A DNA stretch of 64,000 bases. Origin: Nitrospirota bacterium (GTDB lineage: Bacteria; Nitrospirota; Leptospirillia; Leptospirillales; Leptospirillaceae). Below the pieces are notes generated by a model. That model ran no database searches and was not told where the DNA came from. It saw only the letters and a program-made list of their open reading frames with translations. Shown in pieces: positions 27,422 through 37,871 of the stretch (its first letter is position 1; each line of letters begins with the position of its first letter). The position numbers were made by a program, and so were the translations under genes. Where the stretch lies: assembly GCA_021806225.1 (NCBI GenBank), contig JAJZXW010000026.1, forward strand, positions 1 to 64,000, in the 5' to 3' direction.

Positions 27422-27676
27422 ATGTCTATTCTGATTGCCGATAACTGCATTTCCTGCGGAGCATGCCTTCCGGAGTGTCCGAATGACGCTATCAGCGAAG
27501 GGGATCCCATTTATGTGATCGATCCGGATCTCTGCACGGAATGCATCGGGTTCCACGATGAACCCCAGTGTGCCGCCGTTTGTCCCATTGACGAATGCTG
27601 CATACCTGATCCCAACTACGTCGAAACAAAAGAGCAGCTTCTCGCGAAGAAAGACCGGATTCATCCGAACGGATAA
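27422..27676 (+). CDS. 2[4Fe-4S] ferredoxin, YfhL type
   Basis: An 84-aa ferredoxin carrying two [4Fe-4S] clusters. The first motif is CISCGACLPECP (Cys9, 12, 15, 19). The second has the family insertion between its second and third ligands: CTECIGFHDEPQCAAVCP (Cys38, 41, 50, 54), with an extra Cys pair at 59-60. The second half and the tail PNYVETKEQLLAKK fit the YfhL/Alvin-type group. AAGGAGG lies 5 nt upstream of ATG. The neighbouring radical SAM gene needs a low-potential reductant, so this ferredoxin is a likely donor (inference from position). Confidence 0.9.
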   Translation: MSILIADNCISCGACLPECPNDAISEGDPIYVIDPDLCTECIGFHDEPQCAAVCPIDECCIPDPNYVETKEQLLAKKDRIHPNG

Positions 27677-27684
27677 CGGGGTTT

Positions 27685-27710
27685 CCCCCTTGCGCTTTCT
27701 CGCAGGGGGG
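27685..27710 (+). other. Intercistronic hairpin between ferredoxin and radical SAM genes
   Basis: CCCCCTTGCG (27685-27694) pairs with CGCAGGGGGG (27701-27710), ten pairs including one G-U, with a six-base loop. No T tract follows, so it is not a standard terminator. It ends 21 nt before the next ATG and may stabilise or process the message, giving unequal expression of the two genes. Confidence 0.45.
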
Positions 27711-27731
27711 CTCCCCTGAAGGGAGCAATGA

Positions 27732-29615
27732 ATGGCCAGGAAATTTGTACTAGTCGAGCCGAAGTCGACACATCTACATGTTTATAGTTCGTTCACCATT
27801 CCGAGACTCGGAGTCATTCTCCTGGGGACCATGCTGAGGGACAGGGGGTGGGATGTCCGGGTCTATATCGAGGATGTAGCGCCTGTTGACATGAAGGAAG
27901 TTCTTTCTGCAGACATAGTGGGAATTTCGACTCTGACATCCACTGCTCCACAATCCTACCGGCTCGCCAAAATAGTCCGTGAGGCAGGGATACCCGTCGT
28001 CATCGGAGGGACTCATGTGTCCTTTCTTCCGGACGAGGCCCTCGATTATTCGGATTATGTCGTGCGCGGCGAGGGGGAAGAAACGCTGTTCGAACTCCTG
28101 GACGCCATGGAAGGTCGTGGTGACATGGAGAAGATCCTCGGTCTTTCCTACTGGAAAAACAATCGGAAGGCGCATAATCCCGACCGGCCCCTCAAGGAAG
28201 ACCTCGACTCCAACCCCATTCCCGATTATGGCATCGTGGAAGGATGGGACACGCAAAAGAGAGGGCTCATTTCCATCGCGACATCCCGGGGATGTCCTTT
28301 TACCTGCACTTTCTGTTCGGTTCCGGGAATGTATGGCCACGGCTTCAGGATGCATTCCATCGAGCGGGTCATCGAGGAGATTCGGGTCAACAATCCGAAA
28401 TACGTCTTTTTTGCCGACGACCTGTTTACGGCCAACCGAAAAAGGACAAAGGATCTTCTGAAAAGAATGATCGCGGAAGGGCTGACTCCTGAATGGGGAG
28501 CCCAGATCAGGACGGAAACGGCCTTCGATCCGGAACTTCTTGACCTCATGAAGGCTAGCAACTGTTTCAATGTCTTTATTGGATTTGAGTCGATCAACCC
28601 ACAGACCCTCGACCTTTTCAATAAGCGCCAGACCTATGAAAAGATCGTCCGGTCGGTTGAGGCATTCAACAAGCATGGGATTCGGATCCATGGAATGTTC
28701 GTGGTCGGAGCCGATACCGATGACAAGGCGACCATCTTTGAAACCGCCCGCCTCGCCAGGGAATGGAATCTTCAGTCGATCCAGCTGATGATTCTGACCC
28801 CTTTGCCGGGTTCTCCGGATTTCGACCATTTTTATGCGACGGGAAACCGCGAACTTCTCTACAAGGACTGGAGCCTCTACGACGGGCACCATACCGTATA
28901 CCGTCCGAAAAATATGACCGCCTACGAGCTGAACGAGGCGGCGATCGCGGCGATGGAGGATTTCTACTCCTGGAAAAATATCGCCCGAAGCGCGATGAGG
29001 CGAGATTATTATTCGACGCTGATCCAGTTTGGCGCAAAAAATCTTTTGAAGAACTGGCGACGGGAAAACAACAGCTTTCTTGAAGAGCTCCGGTCGACAG
29101 TCTTTGAAAAAGCGGAGGAAGGAAATGAGTCTTCCTCCCAAAATCCACGCACGAACCGTGTGGGAGTTCCGAGATTCATTCTCGACTCGGAACTGGGTTC
29201 AGGCCTTGTCGCTTTTTTTGCGAGGCTTGGCAGTTCAGTGGTCCCATTTTCCGAATCCCCTCCCGATGGGCAGGAGGATCCGACAGCCCTTTCAAGGATT
29301 CGGGGCAAGGTGGACTGTATCGTGTTGCCGGTGATGGAGCGGGCACGTCAGGGCGAAGAGGAGTTCTTCCAGAAGATCGAAAGTCTCAAGCAATGGATGA
29401 ACCAGCACAAGCAGTCGGCTCCGACAGCCGTCTCCCTGTTTCTCGACAAACAGGATGGCTCCCTCTACTCCTCACTGGCTCAACTTGGAGCGTTTTTTAC
29501 AAAAGATCTGGACAGAGTGCATCAGGCGTACAAGGAAACAATGGCCGGAATCAGAACCATCAGACCTTCGTCGGTCGATGAAGTCAAGCCGGTCATGGTT
29601 CAGTTGGCGCCATGA
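27732..29615 (+). CDS. B12-binding-domain radical SAM protein with unassigned C-terminal domain
   Basis: A 627-aa protein. Residues 1-135 form a B12-binding-like Rossmann domain (IPRLGVILLGTMLRDRGWDV, VVIGGTHVSFLP) without the DxHxxG histidine motif. Residues 175-400 are the radical SAM barrel with SRGCPFTCTFC (Cys188, 192, 195) and a GFES strand. These features place it with class B methylases or cyclases acting on unreactive carbons, such as hopanoid or lipid enzymes; the substrate is unknown. Residues about 460-627 form an extra domain (LDSELGSGLVAFFARLGSSV onward) that I cannot assign. Probable partner of the upstream ferredoxin. Confidence 0.85.
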   Translation: MARKFVLVEPKSTHLHVYSSFTIPRLGVILLGTMLRDRGWDVRVYIEDVAPVDMKEVLSADIVGISTLTSTAPQSYRLAKIVREAGIPVVIGGTHVSFLPDEALDYSDYVVRGEGEETLFELLDAMEGRGDMEKILGLSYWKNNRKAHNPDRPLKEDLDSNPIPDYGIVEGWDTQKRGLISIATSRGCPFTCTFCSVPGMYGHGFRMHSIERVIEEIRVNNPKYVFFADDLFTANRKRTKDLLKRMIAEGLTPEWGAQIRTETAFDPELLDLMKASNCFNVFIGFESINPQTLDLFNKRQTYEKIVRSVEAFNKHGIRIHGMFVVGADTDDKATIFETARLAREWNLQSIQLMILTPLPGSPDFDHFYATGNRELLYKDWSLYDGHHTVYRPKNMTAYELNEAAIAAMEDFYSWKNIARSAMRRDYYSTLIQFGAKNLLKNWRRENNSFLEELRSTVFEKAEEGNESSSQNPRTNRVGVPRFILDSELGSGLVAFFARLGSSVVPFSESPPDGQEDPTALSRIRGKVDCIVLPVMERARQGEEEFFQKIESLKQWMNQHKQSAPTAVSLFLDKQDGSLYSSLAQLGAFFTKDLDRVHQAYKETMAGIRTIRPSSVDEVKPVMVQLAP

Positions 29616-29647
29616 GACAACTCTGAGCCGAAGGAGATTTTCAGTCG

Positions 29648-30094
29648 ATGGAAAAAGTGACGCGAATCGCAACCGCTGAAGAGCTCTCGCAGAAGAAATG
29701 GTATGTCGTGGACGCCGACGGTCAGACCGTCGGAAGGCTCTCGACAGCCGTGGCACTCCTTCTGAGAGGCAAGAACAAGGTTTTCTTTACCCCACACCAG
29801 GATGCCGGGGACTTCGTCATCGTGATCAACGCCGCCAAGGTGGCCTTTACCGGAAAAAAATGGACTCAGAAAATGTATTACCGGCACAGTGGCTATCCGG
29901 GTGGATTCAAGTCGGCGACAGCCAAGGAAGTGCGGAGCCGAAATCCGGAGCATCTTGTTATTCATGCCGTCAAGGGAATGCTCCCAAAAAACAAATTGTC
30001 CAATCAGTTCATGAGCCGGCTTAAGGTCTATGCGCAGGAATCGCATCCCCACCAGGCCCAGAACCCTGAAGTCTATGCCTTAGGAGGTCGTTGA
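29648..30094 (+). CDS. rplM: 50S ribosomal protein L13
   Basis: L13 is an early-assembling protein of the large ribosomal subunit. The 148-aa product shows [19 protein letters not shown], the [14 protein letters not shown] strand, [10 protein letters not shown] and [11 protein letters not shown], all family hallmarks. GAAGGAGA precedes the start. It lies only 32 nt after the radical SAM gene, so it may partly be read from the same transcript. Its stop overlaps the rpsI start (TGATG). Confidence 0.96.
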   Translation: MEKVTRIATAEELSQKKWYVVDADGQTVGRLSTAVALLLRGKNKVFFTPHQDAGDFVIVINAAKVAFTGKKWTQKMYYRHSGYPGGFKSATAKEVRSRNPEHLVIHAVKGMLPKNKLSNQFMSRLKVYAQESHPHQAQNPEVYALGGR

Positions 30095-30501
30095 TGGAGA
30101 GAGAACCGAGCGAGGACGGACGGGGATCGGCAACAGGGAAGCGCAAGACGGCGATTGCCCGGGTGAGGGTGCAGGTCGGGACCGGTCAGATTCAGGTCAA
30201 TGACAGACCTCTGGAAGAGTATTTTCCTCGGACACTTTGGACGACCCAGGTCAAGGCTCCCATCGAGCTGACCAATATGGTTGGGAAGCTCGATGTTTTT
30301 GCGAAAGTGACGGGAGGGGGTTTGACGGGACAGGCTGAAGCCATTCGCCATGGAATTTCCCGCGCTCTTCTCGAAATCAATCCCGAGTTTCGTGATTCCT
30401 TGAAAAAGGAAGGCTTTCTGACTCGAGACGCCAGGGCCAAGGAGCGGAAAAAGTTTGGCCAGAAAGGCGCCAGAAAGCGTTTTCAGTTTTCGAAACGGTA
30501 A
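30094..30501 (+). CDS. rpsI: 30S ribosomal protein S9
   Basis: S9 is a small-subunit protein whose C-terminal tail reaches the P-site tRNA. The 135-aa product has [27 protein letters not shown] and the terminal [11 protein letters not shown], whose last Lys-Arg contacts tRNA. ATG 30094 is chosen with AGGAGG 5 nt upstream; it overlaps the rplM stop by one base. A strong terminator follows at 30526. Confidence 0.96.
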   Translation: MEREPSEDGRGSATGKRKTAIARVRVQVGTGQIQVNDRPLEEYFPRTLWTTQVKAPIELTNMVGKLDVFAKVTGGGLTGQAEAIRHGISRALLEINPEFRDSLKKEGFLTRDARAKERKKFGQKGARKRFQFSKR

Positions 30502-30525
30502 GATCGGGAGTGTGTCCCACGATAG

Positions 30526-30553
30526 AAGGGGAGACCACGGTCTCCCCTTTTTT
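30526..30553 (+). terminator. Intrinsic terminator of rplM-rpsI
   Basis: AAGGGGAGACC (30526-30536) pairs perfectly with GGTCTCCCCTT (30539-30549), loop AC, and the right arm runs into a six-T tract ending at 30553. This is the clearest rho-independent terminator in the window and separates the ribosomal genes from argC. Confidence 0.88.
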
Positions 30554-30573
30554 CGTGCTGAATCTGGAGAAAA

Positions 30574-31605
30574 ATGCAGGAAAAATCACGAAAAAAAGAC
30601 ATTCGAATCGGTATTGCGGGAGCGTCGGGATATGCGGGAGGGGAATTGCTCAACCTTCTGGCCTCCCACCGGTCGGCACGGGTGGTTCGTCTTGCAGGCG
30701 AATCCCGGGCGGGATCGAGGATACGAGATCTCTTCCCTCATCTCGACTCTCCCGCAGTCCTGGAAAAAGTTTCGGATCTCCCACTTTGGGACGATGTCGA
30801 TGTCGTTTTTTTCGCCCTTCCGGCGGGGCAGAGCTTCGCGCTTGTCCCCCGGTATCTTGCGCGAGGAACGGTCGTCATCGATCTTGGGCCCGATTATAGG
30901 CTGAATGATCCCGAGCTCTATCGTAAGGTGTACGGACTCGAGCACGGATTTCCCGAGGGCCTCCCCCAAGCGGTATATGCCCTCCCGGAATGGGCGGGAG
31001 ACTCCCTCGGCAAGGCCCGGCTCGTCGCCTGTCCGGGTTGCTTTCCCACCGGAGCCCTCATGGGCATTCTCCCCTTTCTCCGCTCTGGAAAAATCAGACG
31101 GGACATGATCGTCGTGGATGGAAAGTCGGGAGTCACGGGAGCAGGAAGGTCTCCGACCCTTGAAACCCATTTTCCAGAAATTTCGGAAGGTGTTCTTGCC
31201 TACAAGCTTCTTGATCACAGGCATGTTCCGGAGATGGAGCAGTGTCTGGAAGGAGGAAAAGTCACCTTTGTTCCCCATCTTATGCCGTTCAACCGGGGAA
31301 TTCTGTCTACGATCTACATGGTTCTGGAGCATCCCTGCTCCCAGGAGGAAATTGACCGGACAATCGATGAAATCTATCGGGACAGCCCGTTTGTCCGGAG
31401 GGTTTCCTCTCCTCCGAACACGATGGGCGTGCGGGGAACGAACAATGTCCATCTCTATGCCAAAGTCCGGGAGAATCGTCTCGTTGTCCTCACGGCCATC
31501 GACAATCTGGTCAGGGGAGCCGCCGGGCAGGCGATCCAGGCCATGAACCGGATCTTTGGATTCGACGAACGGGAAGGATTGAGCAGGGGCGCTCTCTTCC
31601 CGTAA
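30574..31605 (+). CDS. argC: N-acetyl-gamma-glutamyl-phosphate reductase
   Basis: ArgC performs the NADPH-dependent reduction of N-acetylglutamyl phosphate in arginine synthesis. The 343-aa protein has the nucleotide-binding GASGYAGGELL (15-26), the catalytic CPGCFPTGA (Cys156) and HLMPFNRGIL. CTGGAGA precedes the ATG. It is followed 34 nt downstream by argJ. Confidence 0.95.
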   Translation: MQEKSRKKDIRIGIAGASGYAGGELLNLLASHRSARVVRLAGESRAGSRIRDLFPHLDSPAVLEKVSDLPLWDDVDVVFFALPAGQSFALVPRYLARGTVVIDLGPDYRLNDPELYRKVYGLEHGFPEGLPQAVYALPEWAGDSLGKARLVACPGCFPTGALMGILPFLRSGKIRRDMIVVDGKSGVTGAGRSPTLETHFPEISEGVLAYKLLDHRHVPEMEQCLEGGKVTFVPHLMPFNRGILSTIYMVLEHPCSQEEIDRTIDEIYRDSPFVRRVSSPPNTMGVRGTNNVHLYAKVRENRLVVLTAIDNLVRGAAGQAIQAMNRIFGFDEREGLSRGALFP

Positions 31606-31639
31606 CTCCTAAAACTTCACTCTTTATGGAAATGACGGC

Positions 31640-32857
31640 ATGGCCAAAAAGAAAATGCCGGGAGGAATCACCTTCCCGAAGGGGTTTTCGGCTGGAGGAC
31701 TCTTCTCCGGTGTCAAAAAAAACGGAAAGCCTGATCTGGCGTTGATTCTGAGCGAATCGGAGTGTCTTGCAGCCGGGGTTTTTACGACGAACCAGATCAA
31801 GGCCCCGGCCGTCAGGATCACCCAGAGGCGTGTGCGGGGTTCCAGTGTTCGGGCGATCATCGTCAACAGCGGAAACGCCAATGCCTGTAACGGCGAGCAG
31901 GGAGAGAGGGATGCCCTCCTGGTTTCCGAAAAGCTCTCGGGCCATCTGGGATGCGATTCCCGGAAGATTCTGATGGCCTCCACGGGGGTCATCGGCCGTC
32001 CGCTCAACATGGAGGCGATCCTTTCGTCGCTTCCCGGTCTGGTCGCCGGGGCCGATCCCTTTGGCTATGAAGCCTGCGCTCAAGCCATCATGACAACTGA
32101 TACGCGATCAAAGTCTGCGCAGGCCGAAGCCATCATAGGCGGTCGATCCGTGAGGGTCGGAGGGATCGCGAAAGGGGTGGGAATGATCCATCCCCAAATG
32201 GCGACCCTGCTTGTTTTCCTGACAACCGATGCATCCGTGGAGAAGGCCGCCCTCCAGGGGGCTCTCGCTCTCGCTTCCGACAAGACCTTCAATGCCCTGA
32301 CCGTAGACGGAGACACGAGCACGAACGATACGGCCCTGATCCTGGCAAGCGGCCTGGCGGGAAATGCCCGGGTTTCCAAAAACTCCTCCGAATACGATGA
32401 TTTTTGCGCACTGGTCCTCTCCGTCTGTGAATCTCTTCGAGATCAGCTGGTAAGAGATGGTGAGGGTGTCACGAAGATTATCAGGATTCAGGTTTCGGGA
32501 GCGCGTTCCCGTGGGGAGGCCCGAAAGGTTGCCCAGTCCATTTCCCGCTCCCTTCTCGTCAAGACCGCCTTCTTTGGAGAGGACGTGAACTGGGGCAGGA
32601 TCATGGTTGCCATCGGAAATTCCGGTGTGAGGGTCTTCGAAGAGAAGATCGACATTTTCATGGGGTCCGTTGCACTCGTCCACAAGGGGGTTGGTCTTGG
32701 TCCGCTTCAGGAGGAAAAGGCCCTTGAGGTAATGAAGGGAAAGGAAATCACCCTTCGCGTGATGCTGGGACTGGGTTCCATGGAAGCCGAATACTGGACC
32801 ACCGACCTATCCCTCGACTACGTGCGGATCAATGCCGGATACAAGGGAAGAACTTAG
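31640..32857 (+). CDS. argJ: Bifunctional ornithine acetyltransferase/N-acetylglutamate synthase
   Basis: ArgJ transfers the acetyl group from N-acetylornithine to glutamate, recycling acetyl in arginine synthesis. The 405-aa precursor contains KGVGMIHPQMATLL; self-cleavage is expected between Ala188 and Thr189, and Thr189 becomes the nucleophile. Other family elements are TNQIKAPAV, NSGNANACNG and the C-terminal VNWGRIM and ETTV-like region. Whether it also makes N-acetylglutamate from acetyl-CoA cannot be read from sequence. Confidence 0.94.
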   Translation: MAKKKMPGGITFPKGFSAGGLFSGVKKNGKPDLALILSESECLAAGVFTTNQIKAPAVRITQRRVRGSSVRAIIVNSGNANACNGEQGERDALLVSEKLSGHLGCDSRKILMASTGVIGRPLNMEAILSSLPGLVAGADPFGYEACAQAIMTTDTRSKSAQAEAIIGGRSVRVGGIAKGVGMIHPQMATLLVFLTTDASVEKAALQGALALASDKTFNALTVDGDTSTNDTALILASGLAGNARVSKNSSEYDDFCALVLSVCESLRDQLVRDGEGVTKIIRIQVSGARSRGEARKVAQSISRSLLVKTAFFGEDVNWGRIMVAIGNSGVRVFEEKIDIFMGSVALVHKGVGLGPLQEEKALEVMKGKEITLRVMLGLGSMEAEYWTTDLSLDYVRINAGYKGRT

Positions 32858-32862
32858 GGCGT

Positions 32863-32891
32863 TTGTACTCTTAATTGTTTTGTGGTATAAG
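32863..32891 (+). promoter_or_regulatory. Candidate promoter of the rpsB-tsf-pyrH-frr operon
   Basis: TTGTAC (32863-32868) is followed after 17 bases by TATAAG (32886-32891, 5/6). The segment is AT-rich in a GC-rich surrounding. Transcription would begin near 32898 and give a leader of about 237 nt before rpsB. Confidence 0.6.
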
Positions 32892-32897
32892 TAAATG

Positions 32898-33134
32898 TTT
32901 TTTAGAGGAAGAGTGGCGTCTTATTCCTCTCTGCCGGTTTTCCCGACGGATGACAAGAGAATCCGCTTCGGGCTGATCCGGACAGCGGCCACACCGGCCA
33001 AGATCGCCAACCAAAAAAACAGCGAACCCCGGAAAAAGTCCGGAAAACCCATGGGTCCGCGCGGAAAATCAATGTCGCCATCCCCCGCGGCGGGAACGGT
33101 TCGCAAAGGTCAACCCAGAGATCAGGAGACATCA
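32898..33134 (+). promoter_or_regulatory. Long 5' leader of rpsB, possible autoregulatory region
   Basis: About 237 nt lie between the predicted start of transcription and the rpsB ATG. rpsB leaders in several bacteria bind S2 for feedback control, so a similar function is possible. The frame of rpsB stays open through the whole leader, but the encoded sequence is low-complexity and basic and S2 proteins do not carry it. I did not identify the known S2-leader structure by eye. Confidence 0.35.
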
Positions 33135-33908
33135 ATGGCCAATGTGACAATCAAGGAACTTCTGGATGCTGGCGTTCATTTTGGGCACCAGACAAAGCGG
33201 TGGAACCCGAAGATGAAGCGCTTCATATATGGAGAGCGCAACGGAATCTACATCATTGATCTTCAGCAGACGACCCGCCGATACCGTCAGGCGACGCGGT
33301 TCATCAAGAATATGGTGGGCGAGGGAAAGTCTGTCCTCTTCATCGCGACCAAGAAGCAGGCTCAGTCCATCATCCAGGAAGAAGCCGAGCGCTGCGGGAT
33401 GTTTCATGTCACCCAGCGGTGGTTGGGGGGTATGCTGACCAATCATCAGACGATCCGGAAGTCGGTCGAACGTCTGAAGAAGATCGAATCGATGAAGGAA
33501 AGCGACCAGTGGGCGCGCCTGCCAAAGAAGGAAGTGGCACAGATCGAAAAGGAAGAGTCCAAGCTCCGATCCACCCTTTCGGGAATTCGTGGAATGGGAC
33601 AGCTTCCCGGAGCCATCTTTGTGGTGGATCCCAAGAAGGAGCATATCGCCATCCACGAAGCGAACCGGCTCGGGATTCCGGTGGTGGCCATGGTTGACAC
33701 CAACTGCGACCCCGACCTGATCGACTATCCGATCCCTGCCAATGATGACGCAATCCGGTCCATCCGGCTCATGGCCGAAGGAATCGCCGACGCCGTCCTC
33801 GAAGGAGCGCTCTCGCGGCGATCCCCCGGCAAGGTGGCCGCTGAACCGGCCGCGGCCAACGCTGAGCTTGCGGAGGCTTTTTCGGCGGGAAATTCCGGAG
33901 ATAAATAA
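33135..33908 (+). CDS. rpsB: 30S ribosomal protein S2
   Basis: S2 binds late to the small subunit near S1 and the mRNA exit. The 257-aa product begins with the canonical [20 protein letters not shown] and has [32 protein letters not shown] and [24 protein letters not shown] 33135 is set by AGGAGA 5 nt upstream and by the family start. It heads the usual rpsB-tsf-pyrH-frr translation cluster. Confidence 0.96.
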   Translation: MANVTIKELLDAGVHFGHQTKRWNPKMKRFIYGERNGIYIIDLQQTTRRYRQATRFIKNMVGEGKSVLFIATKKQAQSIIQEEAERCGMFHVTQRWLGGMLTNHQTIRKSVERLKKIESMKESDQWARLPKKEVAQIEKEESKLRSTLSGIRGMGQLPGAIFVVDPKKEHIAIHEANRLGIPVVAMVDTNCDPDLIDYPIPANDDAIRSIRLMAEGIADAVLEGALSRRSPGKVAAEPAAANAELAEAFSAGNSGDK

Positions 33909-33917
33909 ATGCGTGTT

Positions 33918-33947
33918 GCGGGAGGGGCATCGCCTCTCCCGCTTTTT
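33918..33947 (+). terminator. Terminator-like hairpin between rpsB and tsf (attenuator)
   Basis: GCGGGAGGGGC (33918-33928) pairs with GCCTCTCCCGC (33932-33942), eleven pairs with one G-U, loop ATC, followed by five T. The structure should stop part of the transcription and make S2 more abundant than EF-Ts and the later gene products. tsf starts 66 nt further on. Confidence 0.75.
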
Positions 33948-34012
33948 CGCGTCGGTGATGGCGGAAGGTCCGGGAAGGATCTGAACGGAGAGAGACGGAG
34001 GGACGGAACGAT

Positions 34013-35316
<1,304 letters not shown>

Positions 35317-35346
35317 AATCTCGGGAGATTACAGCGGGAGGCTGAG

Positions 35347-35901
35347 ATGGATGCGGAACTGAAGGGCTTTGCGGAAAAAATGGATCACGCGGTGGATCAT
35401 TTCCGAAAAGAAATCCAGACACTGCGGACAGGTCGTCCTTCCCTGACGCTCATTGAACATATCCGGGTCGATTACTACGGAAATCAGGTTTCACTCGACA
35501 AGGTTGCGGCCCTCAACATTGTCGACAACCGGATGATCACCATCACCCCTTGGGAAACCAAGATCATCGGGGATATCGAAAAGTCGATCATGGCCGCGAA
35601 CCTTGGGCTGACGCCCCAGAATGACGGCAAGGCTGTCAGGATCGTCGTTCCTCCGATGACGGAAGAACGGCGGAAGGAGATGGTCAAGCTCCTCAAGAAA
35701 ATGGCCGAGGATGCAAAGGTCTCTCTTCGAAACATCCGTCGGGACGCGAACGAGGACATCAAGAAGAAAAACAAGGATGGACTGATCCAGGAAGACCGGG
35801 TGAAGCGGCTTCAGGACGAGGTTCAGAAGCTGGTGGACGGAGCGGGTTCCAAGGTGGACGAACATGCTCGCAAGAAGGAGCAGGAAATCCTGACGACCTG
35901 A
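35347..35901 (+). CDS. frr: Ribosome recycling factor
   Basis: RRF splits post-termination ribosomes with EF-G. The 184-aa product shows LRTGRPSLTLIEHIRVDYYG, LTPQNDGKAVRIVVPPMTEERRKEM and RRDANEDIKKKNKDG, matching the two-domain family along its length. GGGAGG precedes ATG. It is the last translation gene of the cluster; alr begins 4 nt after the stop. Confidence 0.96.
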   Translation: MDAELKGFAEKMDHAVDHFRKEIQTLRTGRPSLTLIEHIRVDYYGNQVSLDKVAALNIVDNRMITITPWETKIIGDIEKSIMAANLGLTPQNDGKAVRIVVPPMTEERRKEMVKLLKKMAEDAKVSLRNIRRDANEDIKKKNKDGLIQEDRVKRLQDEVQKLVDGAGSKVDEHARKKEQEILTT

Positions 35902-35905
35902 CACT

Positions 35906-37129
35906 ATGAGACTTCGGGCCCCCATCTCGCATTCCCTGCCGGAGCCGGGGTTTCCGGAGGGCCGGACCCGTGTGACAGTCGATCTCGATCAGTTTGTCCG
36001 TAATGTCCGGAAAGTGGCAGACTCCCTCCAGCCAAACGAGGGACTTCTTCCGGTCATCAAGGCCAATGCCTATGGGCATGGACTTCTTCCCATCATGAAG
36101 ACCATTTCTTCGTTGGGGATTGACCGCGTGGCGGTGATGGGTGCCGACGAAGCCCTATCCCTGAGGCGGGGAGGTTTTTCAGGAACGATCGTTCTGCTGG
36201 GGGGATTCTCCGGAACGGAGCTTTCTCTCTGTTTTCAGGAACGCCTCACTCCCGTTCTCCATCACTCCGACCAGCTTCATCTTCTCAATCGTGATTCTCC
36301 CTCGGATAAATCTTTGGACCTCCACCTCAAGATAGATTCTGGAATGGGCCGTCTCGGCTTCCTCCCGGAAGATATCCCCGAGATCCTCGACCTCCTTACC
36401 CGGATTCCCCGCGCCAGGATAACGGGAATCATGACCCATTTTCCCCTCTCGGAAGACCGGAAAGATACCGAGGGCTGTCTCGACCTGTTCCGAAACACCG
36501 TCCTTCCCGCATTATCACATCCCTCTCTGACGAACCTTTCAGTCATCCACATGGCCAACAGCGGGGCCGTGATGCAGGGACTGACCTCGTTTCCGGTCAG
36601 GCATCCTTCCGGTCGACAGCTGACCTTTTGGGCCAGACCAGGTCTTATGCTCTATGGCCATCTTCCCCTTGCGGAGCACCCCGACTGGAGCGACATCGCC
36701 CCCATCTTCAAGGTCGAAGCGCGTCTGCTGTCTGTCAGGAGGATTCCCAAAGGCCATTCCGTCTCATACGGAAGAATGGAGGTTCTCTCGAGAGACAGCT
36801 GCGTGGGAATTCTCGGCATGGGGTATGCCGATGGATTGTCCCGCGGGCTCTCCGGCCGGGGCTGGGGCGTGGTCGACGGGAGGAAGGCGCCGTTTGCGGG
36901 AAGGGTGTGTATGGACATGGTGGCCGTTGACCTGACCGATCTGCCTCGGGAGCCGAAGGTTGGAGACTGGGTCGGAATCATCGATCCGAAGGATCCCGGA
37001 TCCATGACGGTCGACCAGATGGCCCGCTGGACGGGAACGATTCCCTACGAGGTCCTTTGCCTGCTCGGTCACCGGTCGGACAGGAGGTTTGCTGGAGATG
37101 CCGCAAGGTCTCTTCAAGATGCTGAGTGA
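35906..37129 (+). CDS. alr: Alanine racemase
   Basis: Alr makes D-alanine for peptidoglycan using PLP. The 407-aa protein has the PLP lysine in VIKANAYGHG (Lys52), the barrel segment IDSGMGRLGF, the catalytic tyrosine in GYADGLSR and the C-terminal GRVCMDMVAVDLT. About 20 extra residues precede the family start, and no clear ribosome-binding site is seen, so the N-terminus is less certain. The 3' end overlaps mlaE by 32 nt. Confidence 0.93.
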   Translation: MRLRAPISHSLPEPGFPEGRTRVTVDLDQFVRNVRKVADSLQPNEGLLPVIKANAYGHGLLPIMKTISSLGIDRVAVMGADEALSLRRGGFSGTIVLLGGFSGTELSLCFQERLTPVLHHSDQLHLLNRDSPSDKSLDLHLKIDSGMGRLGFLPEDIPEILDLLTRIPRARITGIMTHFPLSEDRKDTEGCLDLFRNTVLPALSHPSLTNLSVIHMANSGAVMQGLTSFPVRHPSGRQLTFWARPGLMLYGHLPLAEHPDWSDIAPIFKVEARLLSVRRIPKGHSVSYGRMEVLSRDSCVGILGMGYADGLSRGLSGRGWGVVDGRKAPFAGRVCMDMVAVDLTDLPREPKVGDWVGIIDPKDPGSMTVDQMARWTGTIPYEVLCLLGHRSDRRFAGDAARSLQDAE

Positions 37130-37871
37130 TGGAATCACCGCCCTCCTGGCAGGCTCCGGAGCCCTTTTTCTTTTGGGCGTTCGGGGAATCCTGGGAGTGT
37201 TCCGCCCGGCCTTTCTTTTCAGGAACTTTCTCGAGCAGCTTTTGAAAATCGGCGCCGATTCGACGGTCGTGGTCGGAGTGACAGCCTTTTTTACGGGGAT
37301 GGTACTGGCTCTCCAGGCGTGGATCGGGTTCAGGAAGTTCAACGCCGAAAGTCTTGTCGGAGCGGTCGTGACGCTGTCGATGACCCGGGAACTGGGCCCG
37401 GTCATCACAAGCCTCATGGTCACCGGACGTTCAGGATCGGCCATGGCGGCAGAACTTGGCAGCATGCGCGTCACCGAGCAGATCGACGCTCTGGAAAGTC
37501 TTGCCGTGAACCCCGTCGACTATCTGGTTACCCCGAGGTTTTACGCCTCCCTTGTGGCACTTCCCCTTCTGACAGCGCTGGCCGATCTTATCGGGATCGG
37601 GGGAGGGTACTTCGTCTCGGTCAAGTTGCTGGGCCTGTCTCCCCACCTCTATTTTCAGGAGATCCGGCATTATGTCGAACTGCACGATTTCCTGTCCGGG
37701 ATCGTCAAGGCTGTCTTTTTCGGGGGGATCCTCTCCCTGTGGGCCTGTCGGACGGGATTTGTGGCCTCCGGAGGGGCGGCAGGGGTGGGCCGGGCGGTGA
37801 CCCGATCCGTCGTCAGCGCCTCCATGAGCATCCTCGTCATCGATTATTTCCTGACGGCATGGCTGTTCTGA
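37098..37871 (+). CDS. mlaE: MlaE-type ABC transporter permease
   Basis: MlaE is the inner-membrane permease of MCE-type lipid transporters that move phospholipids between inner and outer membranes. The 257-aa product has about five or six hydrophobic segments and the family line VTLSMTRELGPVITSLMVTGRSGSAMAAELG (read from 92 on, split here only by length), with MRVTEQIDAL and PR downstream. ATG 37098 has AGGAGG 10 nt upstream. It overlaps alr and shares TGATG with the ATPase gene. Confidence 0.9.
   Translation: MPQGLFKMLSDGITALLAGSGALFLLGVRGILGVFRPAFLFRNFLEQLLKIGADSTVVVGVTAFFTGMVLALQAWIGFRKFNAESLVGAVVTLSMTRELGPVITSLMVTGRSGSAMAAELGSMRVTEQIDALESLAVNPVDYLVTPRFYASLVALPLLTALADLIGIGGGYFVSVKLLGLSPHLYFQEIRHYVELHDFLSGIVKAVFFGGILSLWACRTGFVASGGAAGVGRAVTRSVVSASMSILVIDYFLTAWLF

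Noticed and set aside
32895..33134. 80-residue extension of S2
   Set aside because: S2 starts at [13 protein letters not shown] with a good ribosome-binding site; the extension is low-complexity and unlike S2.
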